Below are positions 35,501-45,257 of a DNA stretch of 64,000 bases, piece after piece (the first letter of the stretch is position 1; each line of letters opens with the position of its first letter). The DNA lies in assembly GCA_025360015.1 (NCBI GenBank), contig JANYCZ010000068.1:186001-250000 (forward strand), read 5' to 3'. The DNA comes from Verrucomicrobiota bacterium (GTDB lineage: Bacteria > Verrucomicrobiota > Verrucomicrobiia > Verrucomicrobiales > Verrucomicrobiaceae). The position numbers were made by a program, and so were the translations under genes. The notes beneath the pieces are model-generated. The model made no database searches. It was not told the origin of the DNA and worked only from the letters and a program-made list of their open reading frames with translations.

Positions 35501-36996
35501 CCGCTCTTCACATCGATCACCATCGATTCAGGTGCGGCCACGTTGCTGATTGCGAAGACTTCCTTCCGATCTGCATCGAGCAGCTTTAGCGTGAAGCCAT
35601 CGAGGCGAAATTCAAAACCCGTGCGGTTCCAGATGCCCACCGAATCCACCGCGAACGCTGCGCCCAGATCCACCTCCCACCAGGTGTTCGGCAGATTTTC
35701 CTGGGTGTGCGTCTGCCCAGCCTTGCCCCACTCACGGTCCTTGTTGCCATCCAGCGCCCGTTCCGCCGGACCCCCTGCGGTGGTCGATTGAGTTGCCTTG
35801 CCGCCTTTGGCGACATTCTTGCCACCGCTCATCACTTCGACTTCAGCCAGCGTCAGCGTGCGTTTGTCACCGGGGAGTTCGACGCGGACGTAGCGCGCGG
35901 GTTTGCCTGTGGCGAGTGACACCTTGGGTGCTTCATCGTTTTTTGCCGCGGGCTTCGCCTCCGTTTTGGGGGTCTTGCTGCCACCCTTCGTATTGTTGTT
36001 TGCCGGGATCTGTGAGGTGAAGCCAGCGTACATTTCGGGTTTGACGCCACGCGCATACGCGCCGCCGCCGAAGGTGTTGGGCTTGAAGGGGCCGACAAAG
36101 GACACATCGAGGTCAGGCTTGATCGCGTCCTCCATCCCGAGCGTCCAGAAGATGCCGTTCACGATCATGCGGCGATAGCCTTCGTTCGTGATGTCTTCCG
36201 AGGTGCCATACAGCGTGGTGAAGACACGGCCGGTTTTGCCGGAGGATGATTTGTAGGTGCGCGTCCATTCGCTGGGCATAGGTGGCTTGGTCGCATCCGC
36301 AGGTGAATCTTGTGTCATGCCATTGAGCGGCTGGGCCATCGTCAAGATCTCGCCATCGGTTGGTTTGCCCACATAGCCGCCTGCCTGCACCCAGATGTCC
36401 TTCACACCACGGAGAATCGGATGGGCGGCCTTGTCCGGCACGATGGCGATGCGGGTGCTCTGCTTGTGATTGGTGCCGTAGTGGCCCACCCAGGTCTGCC
36501 CGAGCACCTGATGGCCAAAGCCCAGTTCATAGCCGCTGACCTTGCTGTCATACGAATACTTGGCGAAGGGATCATCCTTCGTTGTCTTGAAGCCATGGGT
36601 CGCGGTGCGCAGTCCGACCACCGGACCGCCACGGGAGAGGTAGGCATCGAGGTGCTCCATCTGCTCTGCTGGGAACTGCTGAAAGCGCAGGAAGACCACG
36701 GCGAGATCGGCCGAGTCCAGCGCTTCCATTCCCGGCATATTGGCGACTTCTCCTGCCACGATGTCGCCGTCTTTGTCGATGTCGAACAGCACGGTGCACT
36801 TGAAGCCTTGATGCTTTGCCAGCAGTCGCGCGATGGCTGGCAGCGACTCTTCAGAGCGGTATTCATGATCTCCAGCTAGGAAGACGATGTGCTTGCCCTT
36901 ACCGGGCCCTTCGGTGCCTTCAAAGACAAGGGGCGCGGCGCTCGCGAAGGTCACGAGCGAGAACAGGGTGAGGAGTATGGCGGCTGGGCGGATCAT
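32524..36996 (-). CDS. ThuA - discoidin - SGNH - PVC dehydrogenase - cupredoxin fusion
   Basis: A 1490-residue exported protein. Domain order: signal peptide; ThuA-like domain (about 25-290, from [19 protein letters not shown]); discoidin/F5-8C-like sugar-binding domain (about 340-510, [20 protein letters not shown]...); SGNH-like domain (about 560-800) with FGYNES and GAHLSIEGD but GNALPDRM in place of GDS; PVC dehydrogenase beta-propeller (about 860-1200); HEAT-like helices; and a C-terminal cupredoxin (about 1360-1490) with His (MPHN), Cys/His (YVCSFPGH) and Met (IMRG). The last three parts are paralogous to the 28290-31499 protein. ThuA-like domains occur in sugar metabolism, so a carbohydrate substrate is likely but unproven. 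The ATG at 36996 precedes the signal peptide. Confidence 0.9.
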   Translation of the reverse strand: MIRPAAILLTLFSLVTFASAAPLVFEGTEGPGKGKHIVFLAGDHEYRSEESLPAIARLLAKHQGFKCTVLFDIDKDGDIVAGEVANMPGMEALDSADLAVVFLRFQQFPAEQMEHLDAYLSRGGPVVGLRTATHGFKTTKDDPFAKYSYDSKVSGYELGFGHQVLGQTWVGHYGTNHKQSTRIAIVPDKAAHPILRGVKDIWVQAGGYVGKPTDGEILTMAQPLNGMTQDSPADATKPPMPSEWTRTYKSSSGKTGRVFTTLYGTSEDITNEGYRRMIVNGIFWTLGMEDAIKPDLDVSFVGPFKPNTFGGGAYARGVKPEMYAGFTSQIPANNNTKGGSKTPKTEAKPAAKNDEAPKVSLATGKPARYVRVELPGDKRTLTLAEVEVMSGGKNVAKGGKATQSTTAGGPAERALDGNKDREWGKAGQTHTQENLPNTWWEVDLGAAFAVDSVGIWNRTGFEFRLDGFTLKLLDADRKEVFAISNVAAPESMVIDVKSGGKTTYLTYDGKPGKAAAKASVRAAAPPVKEPELAEVPADYKDPAAFAFGKGEVVAILGNALPDRMQHDGWVETLLQSQLPDLQVRFRNMSTSGDRPNNYPRSSGATHMTDYLRHVKADVVFGFFGYNESYDNKPEEFQKQLIEFVKKTRGSKANGKSFPRIVLFSPIAHEDTHNVNVPDGKAHNAQLEAYTKATEAAAKEAGVAFVDLYHPSLELFKAAKEPLTINGAHLSIEGDRQLAEIIAQALLGKQVSASPSMEPLREAVMDKELHWYNRYHASDGNDVWGSRSTLSFVDGQNNAVVLQHELSMLDVMTANRDERVWARITGGDKKIDDSNVPKPVPVISNVGGGSKSSSAQKEGTLKYLSGEEAIKHMAVKKGFEVHLFADESRFPQIANPVQMQFDTKGRLWVAAWPTYPKWEPLKEMNDALVILHDDNNDGSADRATEFARVQNPLGFEFWNGGVLVTRQSEILFLKDTDGDDKADVQTIMLTGLDSSDSHHGANNLIYGPDGGLYWQSGVFMQHNYEHPWGPSLNTGASAMYRFDPRRFTIALHAMNSPNPHGTSFDSWGYQYATDGTGGRAYQVRPEGNGFKMYELLKKEVRPVTASEIVSSTHFPESMQGDFLICNVIGFLGVKHYHLERDADKGTVWGEPAGDELTVKTTQADGSVTEETSRGFLMSGDKNFRPSDAVFAPDGSLYLSDWQNAIIGHMQHNVRDPNRDHKHGRIYRITATGRPLQQIVPVDGQPIPALLENLKHPADGVRHRTHIELSERDTKKVIAATQAWMKQFDPNKKEDAHHLLEALWIHQQHNVRNIELLGQLQKSPELNARNAANVVQHLWFNVEASMHGGVIAGEVEAKAQKSGVLSDTPDLTTIRVATLPERMMYDVKELNVKAGKKVKLTFANPDFMPHNILLVNPGKADEIATQAMALGAKGFDTGFIPDNKDILWHSKLLDHGKEQVIEFTAPIKPGDYPYVCSFPGHYLIMRGVMHVK

Positions 36997-37028
36997 AAAA
37001 GGTTGGAGCAAACGTGGGTAACAGGGGT

Positions 37029-37057
37029 GTATCTCGCGGTTGGGCGAGAAACCGGAC
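37029..37057 (-). promoter_or_regulatory. Shared upstream motif GTCCGGTTT-N11-GCGAGATAC, site 1
   Basis: On the minus strand GTCCGGTTT (37049-37057) is followed, after exactly 11 bases, by GCGAGATAC (37029-37037), 32 bases before the ATG of the 1490-residue fusion gene. The same two blocks with the same spacing lie upstream of the DUF1592 gene at 50149-50177. The two-block layout looks like a promoter read by an alternative, perhaps ECF-type, sigma factor. Confidence 0.6.
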
Positions 37058-37091
37058 AATCAAAATGAAAGGCCGGTGAATTTTATTAGGC

Positions 37092-37880
37092 TCACTTCTT
37101 CGTCGGCGGCACGACAGGGCCGGTGCCCTGCGGGCTTTTCGTGCGTGGCTTCTCGATCTTCACAGCACCGGCGGGGAGTTTTGCTGGATCAAAGGCCGGT
37201 GGTTCTGTGACAGGGAGCACTTGGAGGCGGAGGTCTTTGATGTGGACGCTGTTTGTGTTGCCGCGATGGAGTTGAATGGCGAGCAGGCCTGCCAGGGCGC
37301 GCTTGCTTTCATCGCAGTCGGTCAGCTCAGAGGTGACCTTGCCGTTGATCTTGTGCACCAAGTGGTTTCCGCGTGCGATGATGGTGTATTCATTCCACTG
37401 CGAGACATCGACTTTTACAGGCTCGTGCTCGGAGAGTTTCCACAGCGCGCCTGCGGGATCGAGCAGGACGTTGGTGCCGTTGAGGCCGAAGATGCCACGG
37501 CCCTTCTCCTCATAAGTCATGCCCGTGTGCTCGGTGGCGGGATGGATGTCGAGCTGATACCCGGTGATGACCCAAGGCGCGACCTCCGGCAGCTCGCGGC
37601 TGCGGTATTGAATGCCGGAATTGTTGTCTCCCTCGACGCGCACGGTGGCATGCAGTTCGAAATCCTTCACCTCACCGCCGCGCCAGATGAGGAAGGAATT
37701 GTTGGCCATGGCGTCCGGTCCGGTGCAGGTGCCGATGACTTCGCCGTTTTCCACTTTCCAGAGTTTGGGATCGCCATCCCAGCCGGTGAGGTCTTTGCCA
37801 TTGAACAAGGACGTGAAGCCGTCCTCAGCAGAAGCTGCGGCGGCGAATAGGAACAGGGTGAGGAATGCGGGAAGTCTCAT
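37092..37880 (-). CDS. Secreted DUF1080 (3-keto-disaccharide hydrolase family)
   Basis: A 262-residue exported protein with a signal peptide (MRLPAFLTLFLFAAAASAED) and one DUF1080 domain. The beta-jelly-roll markers GFTSLFNGKDLTGWDGDPKLWKVENGEVIG, the NSGIQYRSRE strand and WNEYTIIARGNHLVHKINGK with a late GLLAIQLH are all present. The family resembles concanavalin-like lectins, and members hydrolyse 3-keto-glycosides. Whether this one does is not shown. A Pro/Lys-rich tail ends it. It is transcribed toward the ThuA-fusion gene (95-base gap, which contains the shared promoter motif) and is divergent from a secreted alpha/beta hydrolase gene. Confidence 0.88.
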   Translation of the reverse strand: MRLPAFLTLFLFAAAASAEDGFTSLFNGKDLTGWDGDPKLWKVENGEVIGTCTGPDAMANNSFLIWRGGEVKDFELHATVRVEGDNNSGIQYRSRELPEVAPWVITGYQLDIHPATEHTGMTYEEKGRGIFGLNGTNVLLDPAGALWKLSEHEPVKVDVSQWNEYTIIARGNHLVHKINGKVTSELTDCDESKRALAGLLAIQLHRGNTNSVHIKDLRLQVLPVTEPPAFDPAKLPAGAVKIEKPRTKSPQGTGPVVPPTKK

Positions 37881-37978
37881 GAGGCGGAGCGGGGTGGGGC
37901 AGGAAGAACGGGCGCTGCGCCGTAATTTCTCGTGGTGCTTGCAACTTTCTCACTTCATTCCCTGTTGTTCTTATCGCC

Positions 37979-39301
37979 ATGCGTTCCCTTGCCCTTCTCA
38001 CTTTTCTTGTCCTGACCAGCTCGTTGCCTGCGCAACAGCCGCCTTATGATGTTTTTCCTGCGGCTGATCCGCCGTACTATCGCGTGCGGTATGAGGCGTC
38101 CACAAAGCCGGGGGAGCTGATCTATGCGGTGAACTACACGGTGTGGGTGCCGCCGGGGGTGAAGGCGCTGCGCGGGGTGATCGTGCACCAGCATGGCTGT
38201 GGCGAGGGATCGTGCAAATCCGGCCTCACAGGTGCCTACGACCTGCACTGGCAGGCGCTGGCGAAGAAGCATGACTGCGCTCTGCTGGCACCGTCTTACG
38301 AGCAGCCTGAGAAAGCGGAGTGTCAGATGTGGTGCGATCCGCGCAATGGCTCGGATGCAGCGTTTCAAAAGGCGCTCGCCGATCTTGGCGCGAAGTCCGG
38401 GCATCCCGAACTTGCGAAGGTGCCGTGGGCGCTGTGGGGACATAGCGGCGGCGGGCATTGGGCAGGTGGCATGACGCTGCTGCATCCGGAGCGTGTGGCG
38501 GCTGCGTGCTTGCGCTCGGGCGTGCCGATGCTGGAGGCCAATCCGGCGCGGCCTACGATGAAGGCCTACACTTTGCCTGAGGCCGTCGCGGGAGTGCCGA
38601 TCATGTGCAACCTGGGGACCAAGGAAGGTGTGACGGTCAAAGAAGGCCGCTTTGCTGGAGCCTGGACGTCGAATGAAACGTTCTTCACTGCCGTACGTGC
38701 CAAGGGCGGGCTCATCGGCGTGTCCGTGGACCCTTTGACCATGCATGAGTGCGGCAATCAGCGCTACTTCACCATCCGCTGGCTGGACGCCTGCCTCACT
38801 GCGCGGCTGCCGGAGAAGAGCGGCGGCGCGCTGAAACCGATGCCGACGAAGAACGCCTGGCTCGCGCCGCTGACCGGGACTGAGGCGGTGCCCGCTGCTG
38901 AGTTTGCAGGGGAAAAAGACAAGGCCGTGTGGCTGCCCGACGCGGCCATCGCAAAAGCCTGGGCGGTCTATATCAAAGATACCGCGCTCTCTGACAGCAC
39001 GCCACCACCTGCGCCCACAGAGCTTCAGGTGAAAGGCAGTGAACTCACCTGGAAGGCGGAGGCGGATCTCGAAAGCGGCCTGGCTCATTTCATCATCGAA
39101 CGCGACGGCAAACAGATCGGCACGGTGCCGGAGCAGGCGAAGAATCCCTTTGGCCGCCCGGTCTTCCAGGGACTGCAATACAGCGACACGCCCGCCAATC
39201 CTCTGGTGGAGATGCGATTCACCGATAAGCAGCCCGAGGCAGGCGAGAAGCACACCTATCGTGTGATCGCGGTCAACACGGTGGGGCTGAAATCCGAGTG
39301 A
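37979..39301 (+). CDS. Secreted alpha/beta hydrolase with fibronectin-like C-terminus
   Basis: A 440-residue exported protein. The signal peptide (about 1-19, ending LPAQQ) is followed by an alpha/beta-hydrolase domain with an oxyanion region ([13 protein letters not shown]) and nucleophile elbow GHSGGG (Ser about 160). A late [10 protein letters not shown] could supply the catalytic His. The last 100 residues ([41 protein letters not shown]) look like a fibronectin type III module. Likely an esterase acting in the periplasm; the substrate is unknown. Divergent from the DUF1080 gene and upstream of the first DUF1552-DUF1592 pair. Confidence 0.82.
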   Translation: MRSLALLTFLVLTSSLPAQQPPYDVFPAADPPYYRVRYEASTKPGELIYAVNYTVWVPPGVKALRGVIVHQHGCGEGSCKSGLTGAYDLHWQALAKKHDCALLAPSYEQPEKAECQMWCDPRNGSDAAFQKALADLGAKSGHPELAKVPWALWGHSGGGHWAGGMTLLHPERVAAACLRSGVPMLEANPARPTMKAYTLPEAVAGVPIMCNLGTKEGVTVKEGRFAGAWTSNETFFTAVRAKGGLIGVSVDPLTMHECGNQRYFTIRWLDACLTARLPEKSGGALKPMPTKNAWLAPLTGTEAVPAAEFAGEKDKAVWLPDAAIAKAWAVYIKDTALSDSTPPPAPTELQVKGSELTWKAEADLESGLAHFIIERDGKQIGTVPEQAKNPFGRPVFQGLQYSDTPANPLVEMRFTDKQPEAGEKHTYRVIAVNTVGLKSE

Positions 39302-39362
39302 AGGGTGTGTTTCCTACTGCAACACTGGGGGCTCTGGCTACGTAATAGTTGATCCCCCAATC

Positions 39363-40634
39363 ATGAACAGACGCCGTTTTATCCTCCAATCTCTGGGCAC
39401 CTCGCTGGCCCTGCCGGGACTCCCATCGCTCATGGCCGGCACGGTGGGTGGTAATTCCGCTGTGAAAGCCGCCAAGGGCGCAGGGGCTGGAGCGCGTCGC
39501 TTCGTGGCGGTGGGCAATCTTTTAGGCTTTCAGACGAAGCAGCTCTTTCCGAGCACCCAAGGCCGCGACTATGAGAAGACCACGCTGCTGGAGCCGCTGT
39601 GGGACAATCGCAGCCAGATGACGGTTTTTCGCGGCCTCGATCACGGCGTGAAGGGCGGGCATTTCGCGGTACATTCGTTCCTTTCCGGGGTGCTGAACTC
39701 CGAGGCGCAAAACCGCCCGGATGGCAATGTGACCATCGATCAATATCTCGCGGACGAGATCGGCTTCGAGACGCGGTTTCCTTCGCTGACAGTCGGCTCG
39801 GAAGGCGGCATTCACGGCGGCTGCCAGATCGCCTGGACGAAGTCGGGCGTGCGCGTGCCTCCCGTCACGAATCCGTCGCAGTTGTTTGAGAAGCTTTTCG
39901 TCAGTGACTCCAAGGAACGCCAGGCACGCCGGGTGCAGGAAAACCAGGTTCAATCATCCATTCTCGACTCGGTGATGGACGAGGCCAACCGCCTCTCCAA
40001 GCGAGTCAACAAAGAGGACAAGGACAAGCTGGATGAATATCTCACCTCCGTTCGCGATGTGGAGAAGCGCCTGGAACTGCGTGAGCGCTGGGTCAGCCAG
40101 CCGAAGCCCAAGGCACCTTTTGACAAGCCCGCGAATCATAATGCCGTGGAAGACCTGCCGATTCTGTATGAGCTGATCGCCCTAGCTTTGCAGACGGACG
40201 GCACGCGCATCGCCACGCTGGAAATCGGCGGTGACTTCATGCCGCAGCATCTCGGGATCAAAAAGGACTGGCACGGCCTCTCGCACCACGGCAATGACCC
40301 GGAGGCGGTCGCGAGTCTCATCGCCCTGGAGAAGTACCAGATCGAGCACTTCGGCAAATTCATCACGCGTCTCTCGAAGATGAAAGATGGCGACCGCACT
40401 CTGCTGGACTCCACCACGGCGATCTTCGGCAGCGGCATGGGCGATGGCAATTCGCACAAGAACTCCGACCTGCCCGTCATCCTCGCGGGTGGGGGCTACA
40501 AACACGGTGAATTTCGTGAAGTACCGCGTGAGGGCATCAACAAAGTGCCGCTGTGCAATCTCTTCGTGGACATTGCGCAGAAGATGGGTGTGGAGACGGA
40601 GGCCTTTGGGAACAGCACGGGGCGTTTTGCGTGA
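39363..40634 (+). CDS. Secreted DUF1552 protein, pair 1
   Basis: A 423-residue protein with a Tat-like N-terminus (MNRRRFILQSLGTSLALPGLPSLM) and the DUF1552 core: RFVAVGNLLGFQTKQLFP, SQMTVFRGLDHGVKGGHFAVHSFLSG, the TVGSEGGIHGGCQIAWTKSG region, and the ending GSGMGDGNSHKNSDLPVILAGGGYKHGEF. The family is related to DUF1501 proteins in sequence pattern, and its reaction is not known. Its stop overlaps the start of the DUF1592 gene by one base (TGATG), so the two are translationally coupled. Confidence 0.92.
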   Translation: MNRRRFILQSLGTSLALPGLPSLMAGTVGGNSAVKAAKGAGAGARRFVAVGNLLGFQTKQLFPSTQGRDYEKTTLLEPLWDNRSQMTVFRGLDHGVKGGHFAVHSFLSGVLNSEAQNRPDGNVTIDQYLADEIGFETRFPSLTVGSEGGIHGGCQIAWTKSGVRVPPVTNPSQLFEKLFVSDSKERQARRVQENQVQSSILDSVMDEANRLSKRVNKEDKDKLDEYLTSVRDVEKRLELRERWVSQPKPKAPFDKPANHNAVEDLPILYELIALALQTDGTRIATLEIGGDFMPQHLGIKKDWHGLSHHGNDPEAVASLIALEKYQIEHFGKFITRLSKMKDGDRTLLDSTTAIFGSGMGDGNSHKNSDLPVILAGGGYKHGEFREVPREGINKVPLCNLFVDIAQKMGVETEAFGNSTGRFA

Positions 40635-43120
40635 TGAGCCTGGCTCCGATCCCGCGCCTCAGCGCACTGCTTTTCGCTTTGCTCACTGCGGCTCATGCCG
40701 CTGATGATGCGCCAAAGCTTGCCCAGCAGTTCATCGGTAAATACTGCCTGGAGTGCCATGACGCGGATGTGCAAAAGGGAGATCGTGCCTTTGAGAAGTT
40801 TGCTCTGCCGCTGAAGTCCGTTTCTGAGATCATTGATGCACGTGACATCATCGACCAGCTTACTTTGAAGGAGATGCCACCGAAAAAGGCGGATCAGCCC
40901 ACCGATGAGGAGCGCCTGGGTGTGATCCGAGCGCTGCGGGACGGCACAGTGGCCGCCTATGGCAAATTCCAGAGCACTGGCAGCCGCACGGTCATGCGCC
41001 GTCTCTCCAGTCGTGAGTATGAAAACACACTCGCCACGCTGTTTGGCCGCCGGGTGGACACGCTGGGGCTCACGGCAGATTTCCCGAAGGAGAAGATGAG
41101 CCAGCACATGGACACCATCGGCAAGTCACTGGTGACCTCGGGCTTTCTTGTTGATCAATATTTCCAATCCGCCAACCGCGTCGTCGAGATGCGCCTCGGC
41201 AAACCGGCAACCGAGTCGAAGAGCTGGCGCTTCAACAGCCACTTTGTGCAATACGAAGAGCTGACCGGCTCCCACAAGTCCGCCTTCAACTTCCGCTACC
41301 TCTGTCTTTACGAGCAGCCGAACACTGACACCCGCCAGGGGGGCTACGGCCACATCGAGGACTTCAAGCAGGGGGTGCCCGTTTCCGGCCTTTACGACAT
41401 CGAGGTGGAGGCTGCTGCGATGCATCGGGACACGCACTACGATCCAGCCATCTTTGGCATCGATTTCTCAGAACCCTTCATCCTCGGTGTCGTGCCGGGA
41501 GATGTCACCAAAGGCCACATCCATTACCCACAGGCCATTGAGCCGCTGCTCGCCAGCGCCGTGGTGCCGGACAATACGCCCACTTGGTTCAAATTCCGCG
41601 TTTGGCTGGAGGCCGGGCAAACCCCGCGCTTTATTTTCCCAAACGGCCCGTATGAATCCCGTGCGTCGGTGGTGACGATCAACAAACGTTACAAGGACGA
41701 GTTCAAGGCGGACGTCGGGTCCTCGGGCGTCGGACGCGCCCACATCCTGTTGGAAGGCCAGCTTCCGCACATCCGCATCAGCGAGATCAAGATCAACGGC
41801 CCGGTGCCTGAGAAAAACGGGGGTGCCGAGGAAGTGGCCGTATTTGGCAAAGATGGCTTCCAGGTGGAGCATGCGCTGGCTGAACTCGAGGCTTTTGCGG
41901 AGAGGGCGTATCGCCGTCCACTCACCGACGCCGACCGCCAGCCCATCCGCGCTCTGTATGACAAGCGGCTGGCTGAAAAAGCCACGCCGCGCCAGGCCGC
42001 CCTGGATGCGCTGAAATTGATTCTTTGCTCTCCCTCCTTCCTCTACCTGAGCGAGATCACTGAGGAGTCTGCGAAAGCTCTGAGCGCCTACGATCTCGCC
42101 TCGCGCCTCTCTTTTGCCCTGTGGGCTGCGCCACCTCATGACGCACTGCTCGCTGCCGCGAAGTCCGGCAAGCTCACGCAGGATGCCGAGCTGAAAAAGC
42201 AGATTCATCGCATGCTCGCCGATGAACGCATCAGCGGTTTCGTGAACGGCTTTCTGGACAGCTGGCTGAACCTCCGTGAACTCGGCGGCATGCCACCGCC
42301 GCGAGAGGTGGTGCGCGCCTATTACGCAGAGGACCTCCCCACCTCGATGAAAACCGAGGCCACTCTCTTTTTTCGCGATCTGCTGAAGAACAACGGCTCT
42401 GTGATGCAGTTCCTCGACAGCGACCACAGCTTTGTGGACAAGAAGCTGGCCAAACTCTACGAATTGCCCCAACAGAAAACCCTTCGCCTGGCCGATGGTT
42501 TTCAAAAGGTCAGCCTCAAAGGCGATGCGCATCGTGGTGGCCTGCTCGGCATGGCCGCCGTGCTGACCGTGAGCGCGAACGGCGTCGAGACCTCACCCGT
42601 CACGCGTGGGGTGTGGGTCTCAGAAAACATTCTTGGCATTCCGCCGCCACCGCCGCCAGATGTCGTTCCCGCCATTGAGCCGGACGTCAGCGGGGCAACC
42701 ACCATACGCGACCGCCTGGCCAAACACCGGGCCGATGCTGCCTGCGCCGAGTGCCACCATAAGATTGATCCGCTCGGCTTCAGCCTTGAATCCTTTGATC
42801 CCGTCGGTCGCTGGCGCAGCAAGTACCCGCAGGCCAATAAAAAAACTCCCGCTGCCAAGATCGACACCACAGGCGAATTTCCCTCTGGCGAAACCTACAC
42901 CGACTTTGTCAGCTTCAAGAAGCTCATCCACGACACCCGTGCCGATCTTTTCAGCCGGCACCTGATTCGCCAGATCCTCACCTACACCACCGGCCGCACC
43001 ATGGAGCTCAATGATGACTTCATCATCGACAACCTCCACGCCAAAGTGAAGCAGCAGGGCCTCGGCCTGAACACTCTTCTGGTCGAGTGTCTGATGAGCG
43101 AGGTGTTTCGGTCGCGGTAA
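40634..43120 (+). CDS. Secreted DUF1587/1592/1588/1585 cytochrome-like protein, pair 1
   Basis: An 828-residue exported protein. A signal peptide (about 1-23) is followed by a planctomycete-type cytochrome c motif, YCLECHDADVQKGD; DUF1587 (MRRLSSREYENTLATLFGR); a middle carbohydrate-binding-like insert; DUF1592 (YDLASRLSFALWAAPP); DUF1588 ([20 protein letters not shown] followed by TSPVTRGVWVSENILGIPPP); a second haem motif CAECHHKIDPLGFSLESFDP; and DUF1585 (YTTGRTMELNDDF). Two CxxCH sites suggest haem-dependent electron transfer in the periplasm. The start is the ATG in the TGATG overlap with DUF1552. Confidence 0.92.
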   Translation: MSLAPIPRLSALLFALLTAAHAADDAPKLAQQFIGKYCLECHDADVQKGDRAFEKFALPLKSVSEIIDARDIIDQLTLKEMPPKKADQPTDEERLGVIRALRDGTVAAYGKFQSTGSRTVMRRLSSREYENTLATLFGRRVDTLGLTADFPKEKMSQHMDTIGKSLVTSGFLVDQYFQSANRVVEMRLGKPATESKSWRFNSHFVQYEELTGSHKSAFNFRYLCLYEQPNTDTRQGGYGHIEDFKQGVPVSGLYDIEVEAAAMHRDTHYDPAIFGIDFSEPFILGVVPGDVTKGHIHYPQAIEPLLASAVVPDNTPTWFKFRVWLEAGQTPRFIFPNGPYESRASVVTINKRYKDEFKADVGSSGVGRAHILLEGQLPHIRISEIKINGPVPEKNGGAEEVAVFGKDGFQVEHALAELEAFAERAYRRPLTDADRQPIRALYDKRLAEKATPRQAALDALKLILCSPSFLYLSEITEESAKALSAYDLASRLSFALWAAPPHDALLAAAKSGKLTQDAELKKQIHRMLADERISGFVNGFLDSWLNLRELGGMPPPREVVRAYYAEDLPTSMKTEATLFFRDLLKNNGSVMQFLDSDHSFVDKKLAKLYELPQQKTLRLADGFQKVSLKGDAHRGGLLGMAAVLTVSANGVETSPVTRGVWVSENILGIPPPPPPDVVPAIEPDVSGATTIRDRLAKHRADAACAECHHKIDPLGFSLESFDPVGRWRSKYPQANKKTPAAKIDTTGEFPSGETYTDFVSFKKLIHDTRADLFSRHLIRQILTYTTGRTMELNDDFIIDNLHAKVKQQGLGLNTLLVECLMSEVFRSR

Positions 43121-43158
43121 TCGTAGAACGAACGTCCACACCAGGCCTGCTCGTCTCC

Positions 43159-44049
43159 CTACTTCACCGCAGGAGGTGCAGCCGCCTCAGGTTTCACCTT
43201 TTTAGGCGGCGCGGTGCGCAGAGTCTGAAAGGAATCAATCAGCGCCTTGTCGGCCTCGCATTTGGCACCGGCCGCAGGGATCTCGACACCGGCGGACCAG
43301 AGCACGCCATTGATGACGAGCTGCCGCATGCCTGCCTGCTCCCAGGCATGGTGCGCATCGAGTCCGCTGAAGCTGAAGGAGCGGCCACCGCTGGGGCGAT
43401 CATAGGTCCATGCCACGATGTCCTTGTCGCCGCCTTCGGGTGAGCCCAGTTTTTCTTTGCCGGACCACACCAAGGGCGTGATGCCCTTCATTTCGGCGGG
43501 GAACTGAAAGTGGTTCAGCCAGCCGTCATTGATCTTCCACGGCGTGACGCCGCTGGTGATGGCGTGCTTGGGAAAGGTGTCATGCACGCTGTCCCAATGG
43601 CCGCGGCTTGAGAGTGCATTGTAAACAGCACCGATCCAGTTCATGGACTGCTGCGCAAACGCTGGTGTGAACTCCACTGCTTGATGAATGTTAACCAGGC
43701 CCACTTTGGCATCCGCCATTTTTTGCACGGCGGCCACGTGTTCCGGCGTGGCGAGGTAGGCCTGCTTGCCGCCGCCATCGGTGTAAAAGACCACGGCAGC
43801 CGCGCCGTCGAATACCTTCTCATCGGCTGGCCATTCTTCACGCACCAGCACTGCGTCCACACCCGGTGTCTGCTGGAGCAGCGTCTGCATGAGGCGGCAG
43901 CCTCCGAGGTAATCATGATGGCCCACCTTGTCCTCCACCTTGACCTTGCCGGCGACGAGTACGATCTTGACGCTGTCAGCCGCCCAGGATGACGCGACAA
44001 TGGTGGCTGAAACAGCAAGCGAGAGAAGAAAACGGGTAGGATGAATCAT
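43159..44049 (-). CDS. Secreted ThuA-like protein
   Basis: A 296-residue exported protein with a signal peptide (MIHPTRFLLSLAVSATIVASSWAAD) and one ThuA-like glutamine-amidotransferase-fold domain: KIVLVAGKVKVEDKVGHHDY, AAVVFYTDGGGKQAYL, VGLVNIHQAVEF and a late DRPSGGRSFSFSGLDAHHAWEQAG. The cysteine nucleophile expected for true glutaminase activity is not seen at the usual place, as in other ThuA-like proteins of PVC bacteria. A Lys/Pro/Ala tail ends it. The upstream frame to 44178 is not signal-like, so I use the ATG at 44049. Confidence 0.85.
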   Translation of the reverse strand: MIHPTRFLLSLAVSATIVASSWAADSVKIVLVAGKVKVEDKVGHHDYLGGCRLMQTLLQQTPGVDAVLVREEWPADEKVFDGAAAVVFYTDGGGKQAYLATPEHVAAVQKMADAKVGLVNIHQAVEFTPAFAQQSMNWIGAVYNALSSRGHWDSVHDTFPKHAITSGVTPWKINDGWLNHFQFPAEMKGITPLVWSGKEKLGSPEGGDKDIVAWTYDRPSGGRSFSFSGLDAHHAWEQAGMRQLVINGVLWSAGVEIPAAGAKCEADKALIDSFQTLRTAPPKKVKPEAAAPPAVK

Positions 44050-44135
44050 GGTGGGATGAGTCTGAAGACGAACTAAACGCCAAAGGGGTGGCGAAATGTC
44101 GGCAGATGTGGTTTTCGCTGATTTGGCTGATCCGT

Positions 44136-45239
44136 TCAGGGGCGTGTGATCTGGCCGTCGCGCTGAAACATCTGCCAATCGGCGGCATAGGCTGGATTGA
44201 TGAGCCAGGAAGCGGTGGCTCTGTCTCCAGTGAATGAGGCAAAGGGTGCCATGGGCAGCGTTTGGTAGCCGCCCTGCGTGGCATCCCAGTTTTTGCCGAG
44301 TGAGCCCTTCTCAAGTGTCAGCGCATTGAGCTTCACCGGACCTTTGAGCGGAGCAGCATCCGCAGGGACGCGAGCGGCGAAGGTGTGGCGCAGGAAGGAA
44401 AACACCAGTGGCCAGGTTTTTTCACCGGGGCCATGGCCGGTCTTGGGTTCGACTGCATAATTCCACAGCGCGTGGTGATTTTTACGCATCGCTTCGACAA
44501 CGCCCATGTTCTCCGCTTTGGAGGGACGAGCAAAGAAGTCATCCACCTCGCCAAAGATCACGAGGCCGGGAATCTGGGCGGCACCGGGTTGATAGACTTG
44601 ATAGGTGGTACCAGGACGCATGGAAACCCAGCCCCACACGCGGGTGCTTTCAGAGGGAAAGATGGCGGAGAAGCCGGTGCCGTTCGAATGGCCGTAGAGA
44701 AAGAGCGGCGCATTTTCCAGTTCCGGGTGCTGGGCTCTCTGCCCGCAAATTTTGAGCCGTTCATAGAGCAGGCTGCGTGGCCAGAAACCGCGCTGCATGG
44801 GATTGCCGTTGAATTTGAACAGGGCGAGATGCAGATCACGAGCGATCTTGCGCAGTTCCAGGTGCTTGTAGAGATTCTCGCCGCTGCCGTGGCCGGAGAT
44901 GACGACGATGCCCTTGGTCACGGCGACCTCGGCGGGCAGCCAGAGATCAAACTTCACGTCTTCTTTTTTACCTTCGCCTTTTTCCTTCACGGCCTGCTGC
45001 CACTGCTCGTCGGTGAGTTTCCAGTCCCAGCTTCGCTCCACGGCCTGCTGCGGCGAAGGCGTGCCCCATTTGGCTTCATCAAGCACACCGTCCCAGTTCT
45101 TCTGGCCCTTCACCTGCGTGTTGGCCCGCACCCACCCGAGGCTGTGACATTCGGGCAGTTGCTGCGTCTCGGTGAGTTCGATGTCGGCGGCATGGACATT
45201 CGTCAGCAGCAGCGCAGCGACGAGAAGTGAAGGCTTCAT
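44136..45239 (-). CDS. Secreted alpha/beta hydrolase-like protein
   Basis: A 367-residue exported protein. A signal peptide (MKPSLLVAALLLTNVHAAD) leads into an alpha/beta-hydrolase domain with GIVVISGHGSGENLYKHLEL (oxyanion region) and GHSNGTGFSAIFPSEST (nucleophile elbow G-H-S-N-G). GLVIFGEVDDFFARP suits the acid-residue strand and EPKTGHGPGEKTW the catalytic His. Probably an esterase acting on a substrate outside the cell. Its start lies 18 bases from the stop of the DUF1552 gene in the same direction, so the two may form one operon. Confidence 0.83.
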   Translation of the reverse strand: MKPSLLVAALLLTNVHAADIELTETQQLPECHSLGWVRANTQVKGQKNWDGVLDEAKWGTPSPQQAVERSWDWKLTDEQWQQAVKEKGEGKKEDVKFDLWLPAEVAVTKGIVVISGHGSGENLYKHLELRKIARDLHLALFKFNGNPMQRGFWPRSLLYERLKICGQRAQHPELENAPLFLYGHSNGTGFSAIFPSESTRVWGWVSMRPGTTYQVYQPGAAQIPGLVIFGEVDDFFARPSKAENMGVVEAMRKNHHALWNYAVEPKTGHGPGEKTWPLVFSFLRHTFAARVPADAAPLKGPVKLNALTLEKGSLGKNWDATQGGYQTLPMAPFASFTGDRATASWLINPAYAADWQMFQRDGQITRP

Positions 45240-45257
45240 GGAATGAGGCCGGTGAGA

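Noticed and set aside
37955..39253. A 432-codon minus-strand frame opposite the alpha/beta hydrolase
   Set aside because: Arg/His-rich shadow frame without domain; the plus-strand gene has a signal peptide and nucleophile elbow.
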